A DNA stretch of 64,000 nucleotides, taken from an uncultured Clostridia bacterium. GTDB taxonomy: Bacteria; Bacillota; Clostridia; Oscillospirales; Oscillospiraceae. Below the pieces are notes generated by a model. It was given only the letters and a program-made list of their open reading frames with translations, ran no database searches and had not been told where the DNA came from. Position 1 is the first letter of the stretch. Every line of letters starts with the position of its first letter. Location of the stretch: the NCBI GenBank assembly GCA_937890525.1, contig CALADI010000046.1, positions 16,641 through 80,640 on the forward strand. Reading direction: 5' to 3'. A program made the translations under genes and the position numbers. Shown piece by piece: positions 57,939 through 64,000 of this stretch.

Positions 57939-58355
57939 ATGAAACGAATTTTAGCCATTGACTACGGAGATGCCCGCACCGGCATTGCCATTTCAGATCT
58001 GCTGTGCAGCATCGTCGGTTCCACCACGGTCATCCACAGCCGCAAGCCGGAAAAGACCATTGATGAGATCTGCAAGCTGGTGCAGGAGAATGAGGTGGGG
58101 CAGATCGTCATGGGACTGCCCAAGAATATGGACGGCACAGAAGGTCCCAGAGCGGAACTGTGCCGGGAATTTGCCAAACAGGTGGAGCAGGCCACCGGGG
58201 TGTCGGTAGCTATGTGGGATGAACGCCGCACCACCGTGGAAGCCCACAACATTCTGTCAGAGCACAACTACCACGGCAAAAAGCGGAAGAACACGGTGGA
58301 TGCCGTGGCAGCCGGACTGATTTTGGAGGGCTACCTTCACTTCTTGGGACGGTAA
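57939..58355 (+). CDS. ruvX: Putative Holliday junction resolvase / pre-16S rRNA nuclease YqgF
   Basis: A 138-residue RNase H-fold nuclease of the YqgF/RuvX family, which trims the 5' end of 16S rRNA and was first proposed as a Holliday junction resolvase. Acidic catalytic residues lie in ILAIDYGDARTGIAISD, VMGLPKNMDGTEGPRA and VDAVAAGLILEGYL. GAGAGGG precedes the ATG. Its last 19 bases overlap the convergent transporter gene. Confidence 0.93.
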   Translation: MKRILAIDYGDARTGIAISDLLCSIVGSTTVIHSRKPEKTIDEICKLVQENEVGQIVMGLPKNMDGTEGPRAELCREFAKQVEQATGVSVAMWDERRTTVEAHNILSEHNYHGKKRKNTVDAVAAGLILEGYLHFLGR

Positions 58356-58705
58356 AACAATTCCCGAAGCCCGCAGAGGATGAAGAACCACCCGAAGATC
58401 TTCTTTGCTTGCCGGACATCCAGAAGCAGGCTGACTTTTGCACCCAACAGCGCGCCGGCCAGACCTGCGGCCACGGGAATCAGCGCTTCCGATGGTTTCA
58501 AGGTACCTTGATGCCACCGGAAGAAACTGGAGATCACAGCGCAGGGGAGGAAGAACATCAGATTGATGAGCCGGGCCTGCTCCTGCTCGACCCCTGCGAT
58601 CAGAGTCAGCCACAGCAGAAGAAGGCTTCCTCCGCCCACACCAAGCCCGGACAGGATCCCAAAGATGCTGCCCACAAGGAATTGGATCGCAATATGATCT
58701 ACCAT
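58337..58705 (-). CDS. TSUP (TauE/SafE-like) transporter, second half protein
   Basis: A 122-residue membrane protein equal to one half of a TauE/SafE family permease. It has about four helices and the family glycine motif GILSGLGVGGGSLLLLWL near the start. It starts with MVDHIAIQFLV at 58705 and overlaps the stop of the preceding half-protein by seven bases. Normal TSUP proteins (about 250 residues) contain two such repeats in one chain, so the two genes probably make one heteromeric carrier of sulfonates, sulfite or related anions. Confidence 0.83.
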   Translation of the reverse strand: MVDHIAIQFLVGSIFGILSGLGVGGGSLLLLWLTLIAGVEQEQARLINLMFFLPCAVISSFFRWHQGTLKPSEALIPVAAGLAGALLGAKVSLLLDVRQAKKIFGWFFILCGLRELFYRPKK

Positions 58706-59064
58706 AGGTAACAGATCCCTCCCCACAGGATCATTGCGCCCAAGATCCGGTGAAGCCAAACTGCGGGGATCCGGGAGCCTAGCAGCCCTGCCAGAATGCC
58801 GCCTGCGCCGCTGCCCAGCAGATAGGGGAGTGCTGTATCCCAGGGCAGGGGCATTTGACGGCTGCCCAAATAGAGGGACAGAATGCTCACCGGGAGCATG
58901 ACGCAGACGCACAGGGGGAAAAGATGATCTTCCTCCACCCCGGCAAGCAGCCGCAGGGCGGGGATCAAGATCATCCCTCCTGCACCACCGAATATCCCGT
59001 TGACCATTCCTGCCGCCAGACCGGCAGCGGCGGCACCCCATTTTCGACGCAGTTCCATATGCAT
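58699..59064 (-). CDS. TSUP (TauE/SafE-like) transporter, first half protein
   Basis: A 121-residue membrane protein forming the other half of the TSUP pair. It has the motif GMVNGIFGGAGGMILIPAL in the first helix and three more helices ending ILWGGICYLW. The ATG at 59064 follows AGGAGGCG, a site that is also the 3' arm of a strong hairpin (59071-59104). An internal ATG six bases on is less well spaced. Confidence 0.83.
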   Translation of the reverse strand: MHMELRRKWGAAAAGLAAGMVNGIFGGAGGMILIPALRLLAGVEEDHLFPLCVCVMLPVSILSLYLGSRQMPLPWDTALPYLLGSGAGGILAGLLGSRIPAVWLHRILGAMILWGGICYLW

Positions 59065-59065
59065 A

Positions 59066-59104
59066 AAAATCGCCTCCTGTGAGAGAGTTTCTCCACAGGA
59101 GGCG
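59066..59104 (-). promoter_or_regulatory. Hairpin that contains the ribosome site of the TSUP gene
   Basis: On the minus strand an 11 bp perfect stem (59094-59104 with 59071-59081) has a 12-base loop and is followed by ATTTTTATG. The stem's 3' arm includes the AGGAGG of the TSUP gene, and the T-run leads into its start codon. It can act as the tcdA terminator and as a block on TSUP translation. Confidence 0.65.
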
Positions 59105-59108
59105 TCAT

Positions 59109-59819
59109 TTATTCCCGGATCAGGTCTGTGATGATGTGACCCGCGATCATCAGTCCGGCTACGCTGGGCACCCAGCTGACGGAAGCGGGGATGCTCCGTC
59201 TTCCGGGGGGCGGAGTTTCCAGCGCAATGGGGGTCAAGGGAGGTTCCGGGGAAAACAGCACTCGGTGGTGCTCGATGCCCCGGGCACGCAGCTCCCGACG
59301 GATCACCCGGGCCAGAGGGCATCCACTGGTTTGTGCAATGTCCGTCACCCGGAACTGGGAGGGATCCAGTTTATTGCCCGTTCCCAAGGCGCTGATAGTG
59401 GGGATGGAATGCTCACGGGCTGTTTGGATCAGGCTGAGCTTGCAGGACACCAGATCGATGCAGTCTGCAATATAGTCATAGGATTGGTCAAAGAAAACTG
59501 CTTTGTCCTCTTCGCAGTAAAGCGCGCAGATGGCACGGGCATTACAGTCCGGGTTGATGTCCATGACTCGATTTGCCATGACCTGAGCTTTATACTGCCC
59601 AATGGTGGAATGAAGGGCGCAGATCTGCCGGTTGATATTGCTGGGGCTGACGGTATCGTTGTCCACAAGGGTCAGCTTGCCGACACCTGCCCGGGCGAGG
59701 GCTTCTGCGGTATAGCTTCCCACGCCGCCGATGCCGAATACAGCCACATGGGCGGTGCGAAGACGGGCAACGGCATCTTCGCCCAGCGCCATTTCTTCGC
59801 GGATGAAATAGGGGTCCAC
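59109..59819 (-). CDS. tcdA: tRNA threonylcarbamoyladenosine dehydratase
   Basis: A 236-residue E1/ThiF-like enzyme (TcdA/CsdL) that uses ATP to cyclise the t6A base at position 37 of tRNA. The nucleotide motif is VFGIGGVGSYTAEALARAGV, followed by LVDNDTVSPSNINRQI, and the family end RSIPASVSWVPSVAGLMIAG is intact. It follows the PrsA-like gene after a terminator, with AAAGGAG before the ATG. Confidence 0.93.
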   Translation of the reverse strand: MDPYFIREEMALGEDAVARLRTAHVAVFGIGGVGSYTAEALARAGVGKLTLVDNDTVSPSNINRQICALHSTIGQYKAQVMANRVMDINPDCNARAICALYCEEDKAVFFDQSYDYIADCIDLVSCKLSLIQTAREHSIPTISALGTGNKLDPSQFRVTDIAQTSGCPLARVIRRELRARGIEHHRVLFSPEPPLTPIALETPPPGRRSIPASVSWVPSVAGLMIAGHIITDLIRE

Positions 59820-59831
59820 AGGGTATGCTCC

Positions 59832-59869
59832 TTTCTAAAAAACAGGCCGCAATCATCTTGCGGCCTGTT
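59832..59869 (-). terminator. Terminator of the PrsA-like gene
   Basis: An 11 bp perfect stem (59841-59851 with 59859-59869) is followed on the minus strand by TTTTTTAG. It lies six bases past the stop codon. Confidence 0.88.
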
Positions 59870-59875
59870 GGAGAG

Positions 59876-61507
59876 TTACTTCTTGCCGATCACCAGATCG
59901 GTGTTTACCTTGGAGGTATCCACCAGTTCTACCGTCACGGTTTCGGCCAGGCTTTCTTCCCACTTGGCCATGTCCGCAGAGCGCAGCTCATTAGTGATCA
60001 TGTAGTCACGATAGGTGGTCTCGGAATCGCCCACGAAGTACATCACATGCACGCCGTAGTCGGACTCCACAATGCCGGTGTCGCCGGGCTTGCGGGACTC
60101 GTCAAAGCACCAGTCGTTGAAATTGCGAACCATCTGACCGGGGTACACATCCTCGTACAGACCGCCGTTTTCCTTAGAACCGCCGTCGGTGGAGTTCTCC
60201 TTGGTCAGAGCAGCAAAGGCGTCCTCGGTGGTTTCGCCGGAGGTGAACTGAGCCAGCAGCTCCTCGGCCTTGGTTTTGGCAGCAGCCTTCTCCTCGTCGG
60301 TGTAGGTCTTCTGACCATTCTCGCCGGTGGTGCCGCCTTCGTAGGGAACGAGAATGTGGCGGACATTCACAAGGGGGAAGGTGTTGTCGGTGGAACCGTC
60401 AAACATCACCACATAGTAGCCGGTCACGGTCTTGGTGGTGGTGCCGTCCTCGTTGGTGGTCTCGGTCTCGTTGGGGATCACGGTCATATCACCAGCGGTG
60501 CGCTGGGCATCGGTGACCCAATCCCGGAAGATCTGACCGATCTGGGAGTACAGCACCCGGTCGAATACGGTGCTCTTGGCATCGGTGTCGGCGTTGATAC
60601 TCATGGCACCGATCGCCTTGTCGAATTCCTCGGCGGTGGCGGGCTTCTGATCCAGAAGATCCTGAGCGGCCTTTTCCGCTGCCTTCAGACCGGCCTGCTT
60701 CTCCTCATCGGAATAGGTGGTCTTGCCGTCTGCATCGGTGGTACCGCCCTCATAGAAGTGGGAAGCGCCCACAAAGTAGGAATGGTAGGAGTAGGAGCTG
60801 TAAGCGTTGAAGTTCTCAGCCTCTGCTGCACGCAGCGCTGCATCGTCATAGGTCAGGCTTTCGCTGTGATCCTTTGCATATTCGCTGGCGATGAGCTGGA
60901 TCTCGGCGTACTGGCGGTAGGTTTCCTCGTTGCAGCCCTGACCATAGACAGCCTTGATGTAGCTGTTTGCGTCGGGGTAGCCATAGATCTTGGCATAGGC
61001 TGCCATGTTGGAGACGGTCATATCCAGCTGTGTCTTGGCAGTGTCGGAGAGGGTGTAGCCCTGTGCCACTGCATCGTTATACACGGCGTAGACGCTCTTC
61101 ATTCGCTTGGTTGCGTCTTGAAGGAAGTAATCTGCCCAAGTGGTGTTGGTCTCCTCGTCCTGAATCTGCTCGTCCAGAGGCTTGGTGCTGTCCAGACCGG
61201 TGAGACTCAGATAGTTGCTGAACTGGTTCATGAACTGATTCACCGTATCCATATAGTAGTGATTCAGTTCGGCGGCAGAGATCTTGGTATCCCCGTTGAT
61301 GGTGGCGGCGGTGGTATTCCGCTCCAGAATGCCGCTTCTCAGGAAGGTGGTGGCAATGACGATGCCGATCATCAGGACGATCACCACCGCAAAGATAATG
61401 GTGTAAAGCCGCAGTTTCTTGCTCTCTTTGGCTTCCTTCTGCTGCTTTTCTGTCATCTGAGAGACATACTGCTCGTGACGGGTTTTCTTCTTGTCGGACG
61501 CGCTCAT
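59876..61507 (-). CDS. Membrane-anchored parvulin-type peptidyl-prolyl isomerase (PrsA/SurA-like)
   Basis: A 543-residue extracytoplasmic foldase. After a basic N-terminus one membrane helix (about residues 38-60, IIFAVVIVLMIGIVIATTF) anchors the protein; no lipobox cysteine is present, unlike classical PrsA. A SurA_N-like helical region follows. The parvulin domain near residues 370-500 begins VRHILVPYEGG and contains DGGSKENGGLYEDVYPGQMV and DYGVHVMYFV. A segment near residues 245-300 (FYEGGTT...TTYSDEEKQAGL) repeats part of the parvulin insert, as a degenerate second copy. The ATG at 61507 is used. Confidence 0.88.
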   Translation of the reverse strand: MSASDKKKTRHEQYVSQMTEKQQKEAKESKKLRLYTIIFAVVIVLMIGIVIATTFLRSGILERNTTAATINGDTKISAAELNHYYMDTVNQFMNQFSNYLSLTGLDSTKPLDEQIQDEETNTTWADYFLQDATKRMKSVYAVYNDAVAQGYTLSDTAKTQLDMTVSNMAAYAKIYGYPDANSYIKAVYGQGCNEETYRQYAEIQLIASEYAKDHSESLTYDDAALRAAEAENFNAYSSYSYHSYFVGASHFYEGGTTDADGKTTYSDEEKQAGLKAAEKAAQDLLDQKPATAEEFDKAIGAMSINADTDAKSTVFDRVLYSQIGQIFRDWVTDAQRTAGDMTVIPNETETTNEDGTTTKTVTGYYVVMFDGSTDNTFPLVNVRHILVPYEGGTTGENGQKTYTDEEKAAAKTKAEELLAQFTSGETTEDAFAALTKENSTDGGSKENGGLYEDVYPGQMVRNFNDWCFDESRKPGDTGIVESDYGVHVMYFVGDSETTYRDYMITNELRSADMAKWEESLAETVTVELVDTSKVNTDLVIGKK

Positions 61508-61567
61508 GGTTATCAAATCCTCTCATTTGCGTAGATATTGATGCCGTTGACCGGCATAGACTCGAAT

Positions 61568-61596
61568 ATTATAGCGTAAAGCGGCGCTTGTTGCAA
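61568..61596 (-). promoter_or_regulatory. Promoter of the PrsA-like gene
   Basis: On the minus strand TTGCAA (61591-61596), a 17-base spacer and TATAAT (61568-61573). A 6 bp hairpin (61541-61546 with 61552-61557) lies in the 5' untranslated region. It shows that the structured RNA upstream is a separate unit. Confidence 0.75.
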
Positions 61597-61647
61597 GTGC
61601 TAAATTGTAAACACATGGCAAACCATGTTCCGTGCATTTTGGGCAAT

Positions 61648-61851
61648 AAAAAAGTGCGGAGGAAAATCCTCCGCACTGCCCGCTTTGGCCGTGTGCATCC
61701 GATGATGACCTGCACGAAAGGGCAAGTGGGTTGCCGCTCTCATGATCTTCACTGCTCCCAACATCCACCATACGTCAAAGCGCAGGCGGGAGGTCTGCAA
61801 TCCAACCGAGAAGTCAAACATCCCGTAAATAAAATGTGGGTCCAAACGGAC
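61648..61851 (-). ncRNA. Structured non-coding RNA with intrinsic terminator, possibly 6S RNA
   Basis: The gap of 377 bases between the PrsA-like and DUF1292 genes carries no coding frame of note but a folded RNA on the minus strand. Its proposed ends pair over 12 bp with two one-base bulges (61839-61851 with 61678-61690). Inside, GGTTG pairs with CAACC, CTCCC with GGGAG, and CGTGCA with TGCACACG. A perfect 10 bp terminator (61668-61677 with 61653-61662) and a T-run follow. About 175 bases, a single long hairpin and proximity to tcdA (as for Bacillus bsrA) suggest 6S RNA. No good promoter was seen at its 5' end. Confidence 0.55.
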
Positions 61852-61884
61852 ACATCACGCACCAAGCAGGAGAAAAAACCTGCA

Positions 61885-62172
61885 TCAGTCCTCTTCGGAC
61901 TCTTCCTCGTCGTACATCTGATCCATCATCAGACTGTACACCGTCTCCAGCTCCTGGTCGTCCTCAATGGCGCACAGGACAGGTTCGCCGTCTTCGTCTA
62001 CATTCTTCAGAATGCTGACCTCCAGCTCGGCTGCGTCATCATCGCTCCCGGCGGGGATGACGGCCAGATAAGAACAGCCGTTGTATTCCAGACTGGAAAG
62101 TACCTCCAGTTCAAATTCGGTGCCATCTTCATCCACAATGGTGATGAAATCAGAGCCGTAGTTGTCAGACAT
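61885..62172 (-). CDS. DUF1292 family protein (YrzB-like)
   Basis: A 95-residue very acidic protein of the DUF1292/YrzB family. It begins with the recognisable FITIVDEDGTEFELEVL and contains YLAVIPAGSDDD and EDGEPVLCAIEDD, then an acidic tail. Function is unknown. In Bacillus yrzB lies with ruvX (yrrK), which is also in this neighbourhood. GGAGGTAA precedes the ATG, and an own promoter lies at 62209-62237. Confidence 0.9.
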   Translation of the reverse strand: MSDNYGSDFITIVDEDGTEFELEVLSSLEYNGCSYLAVIPAGSDDDAAELEVSILKNVDEDGEPVLCAIEDDQELETVYSLMMDQMYDEEESEED

Positions 62173-62208
62173 AAACCGTTACCTCCGTGGGGGATCTCTT
62201 GTGACACC

Positions 62209-62251
62209 ATTGTACGATGAAACCACTATAAAATCAACATAAACTTATGTT
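62209..62251 (-). promoter_or_regulatory. Promoter of the DUF1292 gene with overlapping palindrome
   Basis: On the minus strand TTGATT (62232-62237), a 17-base spacer and TACAAT (62209-62214). A 7-2-7 perfect inverted repeat (62236-62242 with 62245-62251, AACATAA/TTATGTT) overlaps the outer edge of the -35 box, as a repressor site would. Confidence 0.6.
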
Positions 62252-62266
62252 TATTTTATCAAATTT

Positions 62267-62494
62267 TTACGAGTGATTCTCCAGAAGTTCCCATAATTCC
62301 TCCTCGGAACGGATGCGAATGCCGTGTTCCAGCATGATTTGATCGGTTTCCGACAGCTGATCGGCACGCAGGGGCAGGATCTTCCAAGGTTGAGGGTCTT
62401 CATCCTTCCATAGGGCAATATAGCCGTCCTTGATCCCCAAAAGCAGCGCTGCCGCCAGAAGAAACGGTGTGACCAAGCGTATGCGGTTGTTCAT
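62267..62494 (-). CDS. Small membrane-anchored protein, possibly BofC C-terminal domain-like
   Basis: A 75-residue protein. A membrane helix or signal anchor (NNRIRLVTPFLLAAALLLGI) is followed by a short domain, DGYIALWKDEDPQPWKILPL then LSETDQIMLEHGIRIRSEEELWELLE. The pattern GYIAL...L...D..ML..GI...EEEL..LLE resembles the C-terminal domain of BofC, a forespore protein in Bacillus, but I am not certain. GGAGGG precedes the ATG. It lies upstream of DUF1292 on the same strand. Confidence 0.7.
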   Translation of the reverse strand: MNNRIRLVTPFLLAAALLLGIKDGYIALWKDEDPQPWKILPLRADQLSETDQIMLEHGIRIRSEEELWELLENHS

Positions 62495-62554
62495 ATTTTA
62501 TCCCTCCGGGATCAGTATTTGCGCTATTTTAATGTTTATTAATAAAAATTAGAC

Positions 62555-62583
62555 TTTCGTTTTTTCGTTGGGTATGCTATAAT
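62555..62583 (+). promoter_or_regulatory. Extended -10 promoter of the penicillin-binding protein gene
   Basis: TATGCTATAAT (62573-62583) is a perfect -10 with the extended TGN motif. The -35 at 17 bases (TTTCGT, 62555-62560) is weak. The transcript would start about 75 bases before the ATG at 62666. Confidence 0.7.
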
Positions 62584-62665
62584 AGTACGAACTGTCTGGA
62601 AAAGTATGCCTGTTTATCGGCAAAGACGAGATGGAATTTTTCACTTCGCTGTTGGAGGTAACGAT

Positions 62666-64000
62666 ATGGCAATGAAAAAAAGAAGAAAAGTCACCCGTCA
62701 GGAATGGACGCCCAATCCCGTTTTTCGTGTGCTGCAGGGCATCTGGTCTGCGGCGTGGTCTGTGCTGAAGATCGCTCTGGGCGCCGGCGCTACGGTGGCG
62801 TTTATTGTGGTGATCTGCGGCTTTGTTCTGGCAGGAGCCATGGGAGACTATCTGCAAAACGAGATCGTCCCCAATGTGAACTTCGAGCTGGACAAGTATG
62901 ACCTGGAGCAGACATCCTATATTTATTATGTGGATAACAACGGTGATATCCAGAGATTGCAGAAGATCTACACGGATACCGACCGCCAGTGGGCAAGTTA
63001 TGAGGAGATCCCCGAGGATCTGGTCCATGCTGCCGTGGCCATCGAGGACAAGCGGTTCTATGAGCATCAAGGCGTGGACTGGATCACCACGGTGAAGGCC
63101 TGCGGCAATATGTTCTTCGGCGGCAGTTCCACCTTCGGCGGCTCCACCATCACCCAGCAGCTGGTAAAGAACCAGAGCGGCGATAATGCCATCACGGTCC
63201 AGCGGAAGGTGGAGGAGATCTTCCGGGCACAGAAGCTGGAGACCAAATACGACAAAAAGACCATCATGGAGTGGTATCTGAACCTCATCTATATGGGCGA
63301 AGGGTGCTACGGCGTGAAGAGTGCGGCCCGCGTCTACTTCGGCAAGGCGCTGGAGGATCTGACCACCGCTGAGTGCGCCAGCTTGATCTCCATCACCAAC
63401 AACCCGTCTCTGTTCGACCCTTATATCAGCGAGGAGCGCAACCGCAAGCGTCAGCTCATCGTTCTGGATGAGATGAAGGATCAGGGGTGGATCACCCCTG
63501 AGGAACATCAGCAGGCGGTGGATCAGAAGATGTTCTTCACCTCGGCAGATGAAGATGTGGTCAACACCATCTATTCCTGCCCCAATGGAGATTTCGAGGG
63601 GAAAGCTCTGGAATTCAATCGGGATGGGGACACCTTCCTGTGCCCCAAGTGCGGCACAAAGGTGAACATCGAACTGGATGCCAGCGCCGATATGTACTCT
63701 TGGTTCGTGGAAGTGGTCATGGACGATGTGGCGGAAGCTCTGGCTGAGAAAATGGGGCTGGAGTGGAATGAGACCAATAAGCAGCTGTGCATGTCTATGA
63801 TCAAGAAAGGCGGCTACCACATCTATTCTACCATTGATGTGGATGTCCAGGCTGCGGTGGACCGTATTTATACCAATCTGGACGAGATCCCCACCACGGA
63901 TTCTGAACAGCAGCTTCAGTCTGCCATCGTGATCACCGACAACAAGTCCGGCGATATCGTTGCCATTGCAGGTGCGGTGGGCAAGAAGGAAGTGTACGAC
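62666..64000 (+). CDS. Class A penicillin-binding protein (transglycosylase/transpeptidase), N-terminal 445 residues
   Basis: The gene runs off the window in frame. A basic cytoplasmic start (MAMKKRRKVTR) and one membrane helix (about residues 33-60) precede a GT51 glycosyltransferase domain with AIEDKRFYEHQGVD, GGSTITQQLVKN, RKVEEIFRAQKLE and WYLNLIYMGEGCYGVKSAAR, which polymerises lipid II. The transpeptidase domain begins near residue 390 (YHIYSTIDVDVQAAVD). Between them a segment with Cys305 and the pair CPKC (326-329) resembles half of a zinc ribbon, unusual for an exported enzyme. GGAGG lies before the ATG. Confidence 0.93.
   Translation, partial: MAMKKRRKVTRQEWTPNPVFRVLQGIWSAAWSVLKIALGAGATVAFIVVICGFVLAGAMGDYLQNEIVPNVNFELDKYDLEQTSYIYYVDNNGDIQRLQKIYTDTDRQWASYEEIPEDLVHAAVAIEDKRFYEHQGVDWITTVKACGNMFFGGSSTFGGSTITQQLVKNQSGDNAITVQRKVEEIFRAQKLETKYDKKTIMEWYLNLIYMGEGCYGVKSAARVYFGKALEDLTTAECASLISITNNPSLFDPYISEERNRKRQLIVLDEMKDQGWITPEEHQQAVDQKMFFTSADEDVVNTIYSCPNGDFEGKALEFNRDGDTFLCPKCGTKVNIELDASADMYSWFVEVVMDDVAEALAEKMGLEWNETNKQLCMSMIKKGGYHIYSTIDVDVQAAVDRIYTNLDEIPTTDSEQQLQSAIVITDNKSGDIVAIAGAVGKKEVYD

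Noticed and set aside
59825..61534. 569-codon plus-strand frame opposite the PrsA-like gene
   Set aside because: A codon-bias shadow; its Gly/Val/Leu-rich product looks membrane-like only because of the complement of Asp/Glu/Thr codons.
1..64000. Mobile elements, prophage, defence islands, CRISPR arrays
   Set aside because: No transposase, integrase, toxin-antitoxin, restriction gene or regularly spaced repeats were recognised. Almost every gene is a core chromosomal one.

Overview
This window is ordinary chromosome of a moderately GC-rich, endospore-forming Firmicute, most likely a gut Clostridia of the Oscillospiraceae/Ruminococcaceae type. The evidence is spoIVA and spoIIID (sporulation), hprK (Firmicute carbon control), a large Firmicute-type SRP RNA, an IspH-ribosomal protein S1 fusion typical of Clostridia, and TTGACA/TATAAT promoters with 16-18 base spacers together with strong AAGGAGG ribosome sites. 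No insertion sequence, prophage, CRISPR array, rRNA or tRNA gene was seen. The placement is inferred from gene content, not from a database search.

Layout. 1-9150: tail of a flavoprotein, acpP, SRP RNA, dnaX-ebfC-recR, pncB, a GIY-YIG protein, a biotin ligase/homocysteine methyltransferase pair, an M29 aminopeptidase and rpmE. 9197-18937: a long plus-strand run, hflX-yigZ-dgt-membrane protein-dnaG-sigma factor-sigma-like protein-cmk-ispH/S1, in which the last five genes overlap by four bases each. 19008-20941: Dabb, ACT and PFL-family proteins. 21003-33603 (minus): a YfhO membrane protein, then a complete UMP operon transcribed pyrC-carA-carB-pyrK-pyrD-pyrF-pyrE-pyrB-pyrI. 33755-36720 (minus): PH-like protein, spoIVA, hprK. 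36905-42809: rpmB, an HD hydrolase, plsY-gpsA and der, DUF177-rpmF, and a pseudouridine synthase. 42869-53181: SLH-CAP protein, rlmH with a two-gene SUF-like system, spoIIID, several transporters and enzymes, and a CofE-like protein. 53377-57693 (minus): a membrane protein and the rpmG-secE-nusG-rplK-rplA and rplJ-rplL translation cluster with an L10 leader. 57939-64000: ruvX, a split TSUP transporter, tcdA, a PrsA-like foldase, a structured RNA, a DUF1292 protein and the start of a class A penicillin-binding protein.

The cluster at 9197-18937 joins replication priming, dNTP control, transcription initiation and translation. Its most unusual content is two adjacent sigma-70-type genes. The first is short and keeps the -35-binding helix. 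The second has an extra N-terminal region, but its -10 and -35 recognition regions have drifted. The IspH/S1 gene carries an internal promoter-like sequence and a perfect internal ribosome site exactly at the domain junction, so S1 is probably also made alone. Other points to check are paired rpmE/rpmB promoters with short hairpin leaders, a terminator-ended structured RNA at 61648-61851 that may be 6S RNA, a compensated stem swap in the SRP RNA, and a cysteine-bearing insert in the penicillin-binding protein.
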